Positions 20,404 to 28,223 of a stretch of DNA of 64,000 bases are shown here, piece after piece. The stretch lies in the NCBI GenBank assembly GCA_016703645.1, contig JADJBR010000007.1, positions 496,001-560,000 on the forward strand, read 5' to 3'. A model generated the notes under the pieces. That model saw only the letters and a list, made by a program, of their open reading frames with translations. It was not told where the DNA came from and did no database searches. The DNA is from Zoogloea sp. (GTDB lineage Bacteria > Pseudomonadota > Gammaproteobacteria > Burkholderiales > Rhodocyclaceae). Within the stretch, counting starts at the first letter, position 1. Each line of letters opens with the position of its first letter. The position numbers and the translations under genes are program-made.

Positions 20404-21612
20404 ATGCAACGACTGACCGACGATCAACTGCTGGATCTACTCAACGACCTGGAGTCGGACCGCGTCGAGCGCAAGGAATCCTTCAAGGGCGATGTTCCGA
20501 AGAAGGCGCGTCAGGCAGTGTGTGCCTTTTCAAACGACCTGCCCGGCCACAACCAGCCCGGCGTGCTGTTCATCGGCGCCAAGGACAACGGAGAGCCCAG
20601 CGTACTTCAAGTCACGGACCAGCTACTGATGTCGCTCGCCGACATGAAGACGGACGGCAACATCCTGCCCTTGCCGGTCTTGTCGGTCGAAAAGCGCCTG
20701 TTAAAGAATCAGGAGATGGCCGTTGTGACGGTAATGCCCTCCGACATGCCACCAGTGAAGTTCGAAGGCCGGATATGGATCCGCACCGGCCCCCGACGAG
20801 CACTTGCGAATGAGCAGGAGGAGCGCATCCTCAACGAGCGGCGTCGATACAAGAATATTCCGTTCGACATTTACCCCGTCCCGACAGCCAAGCTGTCCGA
20901 TCTCTCCAAGAGCATCTTCGAAAACGAGTACATGCCGAATGCTTTTGCGGACGATGTGCTGGAAGCCAACGGACGGAGCTACGAAGAGCGGCTCGCCTCA
21001 TGCCGCATGATCCTGTCACCGGATGACCCTACCCCGACTGTCGTGGGGCTACTGGCGATCGGCAAGAGCCCCCAGGACTTTCTGCCCGGAGCTTACGTCC
21101 AGTTTTTGAGAATTGACGGAACGGAGCTAGCCGACCCCATCCTTGATGAGGAAGAAATTGGAGGCGGAATCGTTGAAATCCTACGGCGCACAGAGGAAAA
21201 GCTGAAAGCACATAACCGGACAAGCGTCGATATCACCCAATCAGTGACGCACCAACTTGCAACGCCTTATCCCCAGGTCGCACTACAGCAGATCCTCTAC
21301 AACGCCGTTCTGCATCGTGCCTACGAGAGCACCAACGCTCCCGTTCGCGTCTATTGGTTCAATGATCGAATCGAAATCAGCAGCCCTGGTGGCCCCTACG
21401 GCAACGTGACCGACGAGAACTTCGGCAGGCCCGGCATTACGGATTATCGGAACCCGAATATTGCCGACGTCCTGAAGGTATACGGTTTCATTCAGGCTTT
21501 TGGTCGGGGTATCGCGACGGCGCGTCGCGCCATGGACAACAACGGCAACCCGCCCATCGAGTTCGAAACCAACCAGAGCACCGTAGTCTGCGTGTTCAAG
21601 AAGAAATCATGA
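20404..21612 (+). CDS. AlbA_2 (Schlafen-like) domain protein with C-terminal HATPase_c_4-like domain
   Basis: A 402-residue protein. The N-terminal part (about 10-140) resembles the AlbA_2/divergent AAA-4 domain, with VERKESF near residue 21, PGVLFIGAKDNGEP and an IWIRTGPRRALAN segment. The C-terminal third has QILYNAVLHRAYE and IQAFGRGIATARRAM, matching the HATPase_c_4 domain found with AlbA_2. Such proteins are called ATP-dependent helicase-like or transcriptional regulators; few have a known role. Its stop overlaps the start of a ParA-type ATPase (ATGA), so the two form one unit. Base composition is lower in GC than parE (31 of 60 in the line at 20881 against 45 of 60 at 19441), a sign of transfer. 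Confidence 0.75.
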   Translation: MQRLTDDQLLDLLNDLESDRVERKESFKGDVPKKARQAVCAFSNDLPGHNQPGVLFIGAKDNGEPSVLQVTDQLLMSLADMKTDGNILPLPVLSVEKRLLKNQEMAVVTVMPSDMPPVKFEGRIWIRTGPRRALANEQEERILNERRRYKNIPFDIYPVPTAKLSDLSKSIFENEYMPNAFADDVLEANGRSYEERLASCRMILSPDDPTPTVVGLLAIGKSPQDFLPGAYVQFLRIDGTELADPILDEEEIGGGIVEILRRTEEKLKAHNRTSVDITQSVTHQLATPYPQVALQQILYNAVLHRAYESTNAPVRVYWFNDRIEISSPGGPYGNVTDENFGRPGITDYRNPNIADVLKVYGFIQAFGRGIATARRAMDNNGNPPIEFETNQSTVVCVFKKKS

Positions 21613-22625
21613 GCACACCTGTACTGACCTTCTTCAATAACAAGGGCGGGGTGGGAAAGACCTCGCTCATTTACCACCTCGCCTGGATGTTCGCGAGTCT
21701 TCGCAAACGCATCGTGATTGTTGACCTGGACCCCCAGGCCAACTTGACGGCGGCCTTCCTGGAGGAGGACCGGATTGAACAGATCTGGAACGAACAACGG
21801 CCCGGAACAACGATTTTCCAGTGCGTCAAACCGCTGACCGGTGTTGGCGACATAAGCCCCCCCGTCCTGCAACCCATTGCAACGGATCTTTACCTTCTGC
21901 CCGGAGACGTCGCCCTGTCGAGTTTTGAAGACACGCTATCCGGCGAATGGCCCAACAGCATGAAAGAGGCCAATCTCTACCGTCCGATGCGCATCCTCAC
22001 CGCTTTCTGGCAAGTGATGCAAACTGCAGCAGAGAAAATTCAGGCCGACATGATCCTGGTGGATATCGGCCCCAACCTGGGCGCCATCAACCGATCAGTC
22101 CTGCTTGCAACGGACTACGTCGCGATCCCCCTCGGCGCCGACCTTTTCTCCCTTCAAGGCCTCAGCAACCTGGGGCCAACTTTGAAGAGCTGGAGAACTC
22201 TGTGGGAGCGGCGACTGAGAAACTGGCAGGAGAGCCCGGACAAAGCCCAACATCCCGACTTCCAGCTCCCTGCCGGCAAAATGCAACCCATCGGGTACTT
22301 GTGCCAACAACATGGCGTCCGGCTGGATCGCCCCGTGAGAGCTTACGACAAGTGGGTTCAGCGCATTCCATCGGTCTACCGCACGGCCGTGCTGAACGAG
22401 GAGGCGGCAGACGGGATGAAGCAGGAGCAGGATCCCTATTGCCTCGCCACGATCAAGCATTACCGCAGTCTGATCCCGATGGGACAGGAGCACCGCAAGC
22501 CCATCTTTAATCTGAGTGCTGCCGATGGTGCCATCGGCAGCCACGCCAACGCCGTCAACGACGCCCGGAAAGACTTCAAGAATCTCGCTACCCGAATCGC
22601 CGCCGAGACCGGCATCAGGCTATAG
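21609..22625 (+). CDS. Solitary ParA/MinD-family ATPase
   Basis: A 338-residue cytoplasmic P-loop ATPase. The deviant Walker A is NNKGGVGKTSL with the signature Lys12 and catalytic Lys17; Walker A' is VIVDLDPQANLTAAF; Walker B is MILVDIGPNLGAINR. These features define the ParA/Soj family that moves cargo on DNA or membranes as an ATP-dependent dimer. There is no parB gene or repeated parS-like sequence next to it. Its ATG overlaps the stop of the AlbA_2 gene, so the partner is probably that protein. The C-terminal 120 residues (from about 220) look lineage-specific. The pair could be a defence, plasmid-derived or regulatory module; I do not recognise a characterised example. Confidence 0.82.
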   Translation: MSTPVLTFFNNKGGVGKTSLIYHLAWMFASLRKRIVIVDLDPQANLTAAFLEEDRIEQIWNEQRPGTTIFQCVKPLTGVGDISPPVLQPIATDLYLLPGDVALSSFEDTLSGEWPNSMKEANLYRPMRILTAFWQVMQTAAEKIQADMILVDIGPNLGAINRSVLLATDYVAIPLGADLFSLQGLSNLGPTLKSWRTLWERRLRNWQESPDKAQHPDFQLPAGKMQPIGYLCQQHGVRLDRPVRAYDKWVQRIPSVYRTAVLNEEAADGMKQEQDPYCLATIKHYRSLIPMGQEHRKPIFNLSAADGAIGSHANAVNDARKDFKNLATRIAAETGIRL

Positions 22626-22777
22626 GGCGCGCTGCGGCTGAACATCCTCCAATCCCTCGTCGCCCGCCCGTCTCTCAAGCCCGTCAGGCTATCGCCCCTT
22701 CACCTCGGCTTGGTCGTCGATTCGGCATCTGTCATGGATAGCGGAATCCATTTCGATGACGGGGCCTGCGTGCCCAT

Positions 22778-22805
22778 TTGCCACTGCATGCTACCCAAGT
22801 AGAAT
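22778..22805 (+). promoter_or_regulatory. Sigma-70 promoter of the CHAT/NB-ARC/TPR operon
   Basis: TTGCCA at 22778-22783, a 16-base spacer and TAGAAT at 22800-22805, each box one base from consensus. It lies about 28 bases before the first start codon of the three-gene operon. Confidence 0.55.
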
Positions 22806-22832
22806 CGGGCAACCCATGACAGAGGCACACCC

Positions 22833-23138
22833 ATGACGGATATCAACCGCGCGCCGGACGACGTGACCGAAAGCGCCTCCGGTCAGCCCCACCTTGATCT
22901 TGCCAATCTTCCCGAAATCGCCCGCTGGATGGCTGAGATCATGGCATCCGGGATAGTTGGAAACATGGCCTACGACGTATTGAAGAACATCCGCAGCCGC
23001 TACGGCGCCCGGCGGGTGGACGACCTCAAGAGGCGGGTGTTGGACGAATTGCGCCGCGTCAAGCGGAAACCGGGGGTGAGCGATGCCGACCTGCAACTGC
23101 GGGTGGATCGCCTATTTGCAGACCACGACTCCCCCTGA
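22833..23138 (+). CDS. Small protein of unknown function, first gene of the CHAT operon
   Basis: A 101-residue protein I do not recognise. It has a polar N-terminus (residues 1-25), a segment LANLPEIARWMAEIMASGIVGNMAYDVL that could be an amphipathic or membrane-touching helix, and a basic helical C-terminus rich in Arg and Lys (RRVDDLKRRVLDELRRVKRK). No catalytic motif is visible. It lies 13 bases before the next gene, behind a good promoter, so it is part of the same transcript as the CHAT/NB-ARC/TPR protein. By analogy with multi-gene STAND systems it might be an effector, an adaptor or an inhibitor. Real coding is supported by operon spacing and host-like codon use. Confidence 0.65.
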   Translation: MTDINRAPDDVTESASGQPHLDLANLPEIARWMAEIMASGIVGNMAYDVLKNIRSRYGARRVDDLKRRVLDELRRVKRKPGVSDADLQLRVDRLFADHDSP

Positions 23139-23151
23139 GCCTGGAGCGCCC

Positions 23152-23484
23152 ATGCAGCCCTTCGAAACCGCCGACGCGTATCCCGTGTATTTGTCCGCCA
23201 CTCTCTCCGCCAGTGAAAACCGCCACAGGATTCACCTCATCCTGCGCGATGGGGCCGGCGCCCACGGGGCAGGCGTGCTCGATCTGGACCTCCACGCCAC
23301 GCAAACCGCGGCGGCCCACACGACCATTAGCTGGGATGGCTTTCTGGCTGACTACCGGGCGAGCCGCAGCGGCACTGCCGATCAGCAAGCCTTCGGCCAA
23401 GCCCTGCTGCGTGCCCTGCTGCAAGCCGATGCGAGCCTGAGTCAAGCCTGGGCGGCCGTTCTCGCCGGGGCGGCCGGCCATTGA
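23152..23484 (+). CDS. Small protein resembling the N-terminal flank of CHAT proteins
   Basis: A 110-residue protein from the ATG at 23152, with GGAG upstream. It reads as short beta strands (YPVYLSATLSASENRHRIHLILRD split by Gly/Ala turns) followed by helices (DQQAFGQALLRALLQAD). This resembles the region that precedes CHAT domains in many fused proteins, which ends just before an LPWELLYD-type motif; the next gene starts with exactly such a motif (LPLELLHD). The stop overlaps the TTG start of that gene (TTGA). The CHAT unit is therefore either naturally split and translationally coupled, or has been split by a one-base loss. The homology is by eye only. Confidence 0.65.
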   Translation: MQPFETADAYPVYLSATLSASENRHRIHLILRDGAGAHGAGVLDLDLHATQTAAAHTTISWDGFLADYRASRSGTADQQAFGQALLRALLQADASLSQAWAAVLAGAAGH

Positions 23485-26400
23485 GCCTCATCGTCAGCTT
23501 CGGGTCACAGACCGAAGCCTTCGCCCAACTTCCCCTCGAACTCCTTCACGACCAGGGGCAGTTTCTGTTCGCCCGCCCTCACGCCGCCCTCACTCGCGCC
23601 TTCGACTACGAACCAGCGGCCGACTTTTTCCTATCCACCCCCGCCCGCATCCTCTTTGCGTGGGCACGGCCCGAGGGGGCCGGTCACCGCTTTGACCCCG
23701 CCCCCCACGAAGCCCTGTTGCGGAGCGTCTTCGGCGACTGCCTCTGCGTGCTGCCCGATGCGACCCTCCGCGGCCTCAAAGAGGCATTGCAGGCATCCGC
23801 CGAACAACGGCAACCCTTTGCGCTGCTCCATCTGCTCGCCCACGGTGGGCACGACGGCTTGTCCGGCCTCATTGCCCTCAACGCCCCCGACGGCAGCGCT
23901 GACTGGGTGGAAGCCGGGCAACTGGGGCACGCCATCCGCGGCAAGGGCGTGCAACTTGCCTTTCTGTGCTCCTGCCAAAGCGGCATCACCGGAGATGCCA
24001 GCCTCTCTGGCGTGGCTCAGCAGCTATTGTCGCCCGCCGGCGGCAACCTCAAGGTGGTGATCGCTACCCAGGCCAATCTGCCGGTGGCCCGTAGCGCCGA
24101 ACTCGCCGCCGGCTTTTATCACGCACTCACCGCACAAGCCGGCGTCAGCCCCGGTCATGCCCTCGCCAGCGCCCGCGCGCGGGCCTACGAAGGCACCCCG
24201 CTGCGGGACGCCTGGAGCATCCCCATCTGCCTCGCCCGCCCTTGGCTAATGCCGAAGGATGCCGCCGCACGGGCCCTCGACCACGCCACCCGCAACACCC
24301 TGCCCCCCACCCGCGACAGCTTTCAGCCGCGCCCCGAGGTCATGGCGCAGATTCGCGACGCCCTCGCCGCGAATCGCCTTATTTCCCTCGTGGGCCTGCC
24401 CGGCATCGGCAAGACCGAACTTGGCAAGGAATGCGCCCGCGCCTACGGCGCAGCACACTCGGACCGGAGGGTCATCTACCAAGCCATCAACCGCGGCCTT
24501 GCCCCCGGCGCCCTGCGCGGCTTGATCGCCACCAGCCTGGGCCACGCCGGCGTACCGGAAAACGACGCCGGCCTCGGCCGCCTGCTCGACGCCCAGCCCA
24601 CCCTGCTGGTGCTCGACAACGCCGAAGACATGATGGCAAGCGCCGACACTCAAACCGCCTTCGCCCGTCAGCTCGACCACTGGCTCGCCAACGCGTCCGC
24701 CCTCCAGGTGCTCCTCACCACTCGCTGGGCAGTGGGCGAGACGCGAGCGGTTCGCGAGCTGCCCATCGACATTCCTCCCATGAGCCGCGCCGAAACCGAC
24801 GCCCTGCTCAAGGCCGAGCTGGCCCTGGGCGAAGTGCAGACGCCAGAGATCCGCGCCGCCTGGGCTGCCGACCCGGCCTGGCAACGCCTGCTGGATTTTC
24901 TCGACGGCCATCCCCGCTCGGTGTGGCTGGTGTCACGCCACTTTGACGGCCCGCGGGCCAGCCTTGCCAAGGTGGTGGATCGCCTCGAAAGAGCCCGCGC
25001 CCAGGCGGTCGTCGACCCTGCCCTCATCGGCCGCCAGGACGCCCACGCCCTGCTGAGCGACGCCGACGCCCAACGCATGCGCAGCCTGGTGGCCAGCATC
25101 GATTTCTCCTTCGACGTACTTGCCGAGCGCCATCCCCAGGCCGCTGCCGCGTTTCTGCAGTTGGCGGCGTTTCCCGGTGGGGTGCCCGAATCCGTGGCCA
25201 TCGCCAGTCTGGCCGCCGACATCGACGCCGAGGGCTGGCAGCAGGAAGCCCTCGCCACCGACAGCCTCGACCAGCTCTACCGCTACCACCTGCTGGAATG
25301 GCAAGGCAGCCGCACCCACTACCCCATGCCCCTGCAGTGGTACGCCGAGCACAAAGCCAAGGGTACACCACGCCTCAGCCCTGCCGCCCGCCAAGCCGCC
25401 CTCGCCGCCTACGCCGACTTTGTCGACACCCTCAACACCGGCCTGATCCGCGACCAATCGCCCAACTGGGTGGCCGACTGGCTTAAGGAAGAGCGCACTT
25501 TGCTCAGCCTTGCCCGCCCACCCGCCCCTGCTCACACCCCTGCCCCCGGCCCATCCGCCCTTGCCCGCATCGCTGGCAGCGCCCGCAACCTGATGATGAT
25601 GTCGCAGCGTCTTGGGGTCTGGCAGCAACTCACCGAAGCCGGGCGGGACGACGCCCGCGCGCGACTCGACATCCACGGCGAGGCCAACACCCTGAAAGCC
25701 CTCGGCGACCTCCAACTGCGCAACGATCGGCTCGACGACGCACGCAAAGCCTATGAAAACGCCCTCGAACTCTACCGAAAGGTCGAGGATCGACTCGGCG
25801 AGGCCAACACCCTGAGAGCCCTCGGCGACCTCCACCTGCGCAACGCGCGGCTCGACGACGCACGCAAAGCCTATGAAAACGCCCTCGAACTCTACCGAAA
25901 GGTCGACGCTCGACTCGGCGAGGCCAACACCCTTCAAGCCCTCGGCGACCTCCACCTGCGCAACGCGCGGCTCGACGACGCACGCAAAGCCTATGAAAAC
26001 GCCCTCGAACTCTTCCGAAAGGTCGAGGATCGACTCGGCGAGGCCAACACCCTGAAAGCCCTCGGCGACCTCCACCTGCGCAACGATCGGCTCGACGACG
26101 CACGCAAAGCCTATGAAAACGCCCTCGAACTCTACCGAAAGGTCGACGCTCGACTCGGCGAGGCCAACACCCTGAAAGCCCTCGGCGACCTCCACCTGCG
26201 CAACGATCGGCTCGACGACGCACGCAAAGCCTATGAAAACGCCCTCGAACTCTACCGAAAGGTCGACGCTCGACTCGGCGAGGCCAACACCCTTCAAGCC
26301 CTCGGCGACCTCCACCTGCGCAACGATCGGCTCGACGACGCACGCAAAGCCTATGAAAACGCCCTCGAACTCTACCGAAAGGTCGACGCTCGACTCGGCG

Positions 26401-27053
26401 AGGCCAACACCCTTCAAGCCCTCGGCGACCTCCACCTGCGCAACGATCGGCTCGACGACGCACGCAAAGCCTATGAAAACGCCCTCGAACTCTACCGAAA
26501 GGTCGAGGATCGACTCGGCGAGGCCAACACCCTCCAGGGGCTCGGTCTGCTGGCCCTGATTTCCCAAGACCCGGCAGAGGCCTTCCGACAGTTCGTCAGA
26601 GCGCTGCATCTGCATGTGCGCGTCGACAACAAATTAGGGCAGGAGGCCGCCCTCGGCTACGCCGCAAGGGCAGCAATGGCACTCGAACAGACCGACCGCG
26701 CACTGTTTTTGGCCGGAGCGTCCCTGGCAATAGGGCTTGAGATCAAGGACCGCTTCGGGCAGTCCATCAGCTTGCAAGTACTGTTGAACCTGTTCCAGGA
26801 TGCCAACGATGGTCTCGGCTTTGCGGCATCTGTGGCCCTGTATCGGAATGTGGCGGGGCAGCTGGACGACGTGCAACAACAGTCTGCAATGGACGAACTC
26901 TGGCAACAGCTGGCGTCCCTGCTCCCGGTGGAGCTGATGACAGCCGTTCGAACCGATCCCCAGGCGGCTTTGAATCAAGCGTTGGCAAACGCTCGCCAGC
27001 GCTTCGGTGAGCACGATCCCTTGGAGCTGGATACGGAACATCAAGGCGATTGA
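23481..27053 (+). CDS. CHAT protease / NB-ARC NTPase / TPR repeat protein (STAND, NLR-like)
   Basis: A 1190-residue protein from a TTG overlapping the previous stop. Residues 1-260 form a CHAT caspase-like domain with the LPLELLHD entry motif, His121 in LLAHGGHDG and Cys165 in LCSCQSG as the likely dyad. Residues about 285-600 are an NB-ARC-type STAND NTPase: Walker A GLPGIGKT (305-312) and Walker B LLVLDNAED (Asp379). A winged-helix-like segment follows. From residue 734 there are seven TPR units of exactly 40 residues and a degenerate tail. In the established model for STAND proteins the repeats sense a ligand, the NTPase oligomerises and the effector is switched on; here that would be proteolysis. 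Antiphage defence is likely by architecture but not shown. No gasdermin gene is adjacent. Confidence 0.88.
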   Translation: MSLIVSFGSQTEAFAQLPLELLHDQGQFLFARPHAALTRAFDYEPAADFFLSTPARILFAWARPEGAGHRFDPAPHEALLRSVFGDCLCVLPDATLRGLKEALQASAEQRQPFALLHLLAHGGHDGLSGLIALNAPDGSADWVEAGQLGHAIRGKGVQLAFLCSCQSGITGDASLSGVAQQLLSPAGGNLKVVIATQANLPVARSAELAAGFYHALTAQAGVSPGHALASARARAYEGTPLRDAWSIPICLARPWLMPKDAAARALDHATRNTLPPTRDSFQPRPEVMAQIRDALAANRLISLVGLPGIGKTELGKECARAYGAAHSDRRVIYQAINRGLAPGALRGLIATSLGHAGVPENDAGLGRLLDAQPTLLVLDNAEDMMASADTQTAFARQLDHWLANASALQVLLTTRWAVGETRAVRELPIDIPPMSRAETDALLKAELALGEVQTPEIRAAWAADPAWQRLLDFLDGHPRSVWLVSRHFDGPRASLAKVVDRLERARAQAVVDPALIGRQDAHALLSDADAQRMRSLVASIDFSFDVLAERHPQAAAAFLQLAAFPGGVPESVAIASLAADIDAEGWQQEALATDSLDQLYRYHLLEWQGSRTHYPMPLQWYAEHKAKGTPRLSPAARQAALAAYADFVDTLNTGLIRDQSPNWVADWLKEERTLLSLARPPAPAHTPAPGPSALARIAGSARNLMMMSQRLGVWQQLTEAGRDDARARLDIHGEANTLKALGDLQLRNDRLDDARKAYENALELYRKVEDRLGEANTLRALGDLHLRNARLDDARKAYENALELYRKVDARLGEANTLQALGDLHLRNARLDDARKAYENALELFRKVEDRLGEANTLKALGDLHLRNDRLDDARKAYENALELYRKVDARLGEANTLKALGDLHLRNDRLDDARKAYENALELYRKVDARLGEANTLQALGDLHLRNDRLDDARKAYENALELYRKVDARLGEANTLQALGDLHLRNDRLDDARKAYENALELYRKVEDRLGEANTLQGLGLLALISQDPAEAFRQFVRALHLHVRVDNKLGQEAALGYAARAAMALEQTDRALFLAGASLAIGLEIKDRFGQSISLQVLLNLFQDANDGLGFAASVALYRNVAGQLDDVQQQSAMDELWQQLASLLPVELMTAVRTDPQAALNQALANARQRFGEHDPLELDTEHQGD
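25681..26540 (+). repeat. Seven near-identical 120-bp tandem repeats encoding TPR units
   Basis: The unit starts AGGCCAACACC and repeats with an exact 120-base period at 25681, 25801, 25921, 26041, 26161, 26281 and 26401, with a partial eighth copy at 26521. Copies 4 and 5 are identical over all 120 bases, and copies 5 and 6 differ only at one short block (CTGAAA against CTTCAA). Variation is confined to about five short positions that recur in different combinations. Each unit encodes 40 residues, so gain or loss of copies keeps the frame. This is recent or ongoing repeat expansion and gene conversion. Confidence 0.95.
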
Positions 27054-27116
27054 CGCCCCCTTTGCCGGTCTGTTGTGGCAAGCTGCCGGCCGATCCGGAT
27101 TTTCCAGGCTGTCTCA

Positions 27117-28154
27117 ATGCACAACCCCCTCGCCCTCCCCCGGCCACCGATCCGCGCCACCATCCTCACCGGCTTTCTCGGTGCCGGCAAGACCACTCTG
27201 CTCAACCGCTATCTGGCCACCCGGCCCGAGCGCAAGGTGGCCGTGCTCGAGAACGAGTATGGCAGCGTGGGCATCGACGGTGGCCTGATCGCCGGCTCGC
27301 CCGCCGTGGAGGTGGTGGAGCTCACCGACGGCTGCATCTGCTGCAGCGTGCGCGGCGAGCTGTCCAACGCCCTGGCCGACCTGGCCGAACGCCGCGCAAA
27401 GGGCGAGCTCGATTTTGATCACCTGGTCGTGGAGACCACCGGCCTGGCCGATCCGGCCCCGGTGGCCCAGGCCTTCTTCGTCGATGAGGGAGTGGCCGGG
27501 CGCTACGAACTGGACGGCATCGTCACCGTGGTGGACGCCGTGCATGCCCACGCCCAGCTCGACGAAAACCGGGTTGCGGCGGCCCAGGTGGGCTTTGCCG
27601 ACCGGATCCTGCTCAGCAAGACCGAAGGCCTCGACGAGGACGTGCTGACGGCCCTCCAGCAGCGCCTGCAACGCATCAACATCCGGGTGCCCATCACCCC
27701 CATGCCGGCCGACGCTCCCGCCCTCACCGCCCTGTTCCATCTGGATGCCTTCCGTCTGGACGAGGTGCTGGAGCAATTGCCATCCTTCCTCGACTCAGAC
27801 AACCCTGCCGGACTGCGCCGCGGTGGCGGCAGCACGCGGGGCTTCTATCGCCACGACGACGACATCACCTCCTTCGTGCTCCAGCACCCCGGTGACGTGG
27901 ATTCGGCACTGATGGCGGGCTTCGTCGAAGAACTGCTGCTGCGCCAGGGCCCGGCCCTGCTGCGCTACAAGGGCGTGCTGGCGCTGCGGGGCGACGAGCG
28001 CAGGGTGGTCCTGCAGGGCGTGCACCGGCTCAGCGGCTCCGACTACGGCGCGCCCTGGTCCGAGGGCGAGCACCGCCACACCACCCTGGTCCTCATCGGC
28101 CGCCGCCTTGATGAAGAGGGTATCCGCCATGCCTTTCGCCTGGCCTGCCGCTAG
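27117..28154 (+). CDS. CobW/COG0523-family GTPase (metal chaperone)
   Basis: A 345-residue G3E GTPase from the ATG at 27117. Walker A is TGFLGAGKTTLLN, the zinc-binding CxCC motif is in TDGCICCSVRG, Walker B-like segment is HLVVETTGLADPAPV, and the guanine-specificity region is LLSKTEG in place of NKxD. The C-terminal CobW_C domain is present. Family members insert or deliver zinc, cobalt or other metals. There is no visible Zur box or metal-enzyme gene beside it. It follows the CHAT operon by 63 bases and precedes parC by 69; it may belong to the ancestral parE-parC neighbourhood and not to the accessory block. Confidence 0.88.
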   Translation: MHNPLALPRPPIRATILTGFLGAGKTTLLNRYLATRPERKVAVLENEYGSVGIDGGLIAGSPAVEVVELTDGCICCSVRGELSNALADLAERRAKGELDFDHLVVETTGLADPAPVAQAFFVDEGVAGRYELDGIVTVVDAVHAHAQLDENRVAAAQVGFADRILLSKTEGLDEDVLTALQQRLQRINIRVPITPMPADAPALTALFHLDAFRLDEVLEQLPSFLDSDNPAGLRRGGGSTRGFYRHDDDITSFVLQHPGDVDSALMAGFVEELLLRQGPALLRYKGVLALRGDERRVVLQGVHRLSGSDYGAPWSEGEHRHTTLVLIGRRLDEEGIRHAFRLACR

Positions 28155-28223
28155 TCATTCCGGCGCCCTGGCACGGCCTGCATGCCGGCCTGCCCGCGCC
28201 ACTTTTCCTGCGAACGTCTCACC

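Noticed and set aside
21609-22625. ParA as part of a chromosome or plasmid partition locus
   Set aside because: No ParB gene and no parS-like repeats are adjacent, and the gene is coupled to an AlbA_2 protein.
25681-26540. 120-bp repeats considered as a CRISPR array
   Set aside because: Units are contiguous coding repeats without unique spacers and lie inside one long frame.
24933-26615. Long leftward frames opposite the TPR repeats (24933-26615 and 25630-26463), with repeated protein sequence
   Set aside because: The repetition only mirrors the 120-bp DNA repeats of the plus-strand TPR gene; no family features or start signals.
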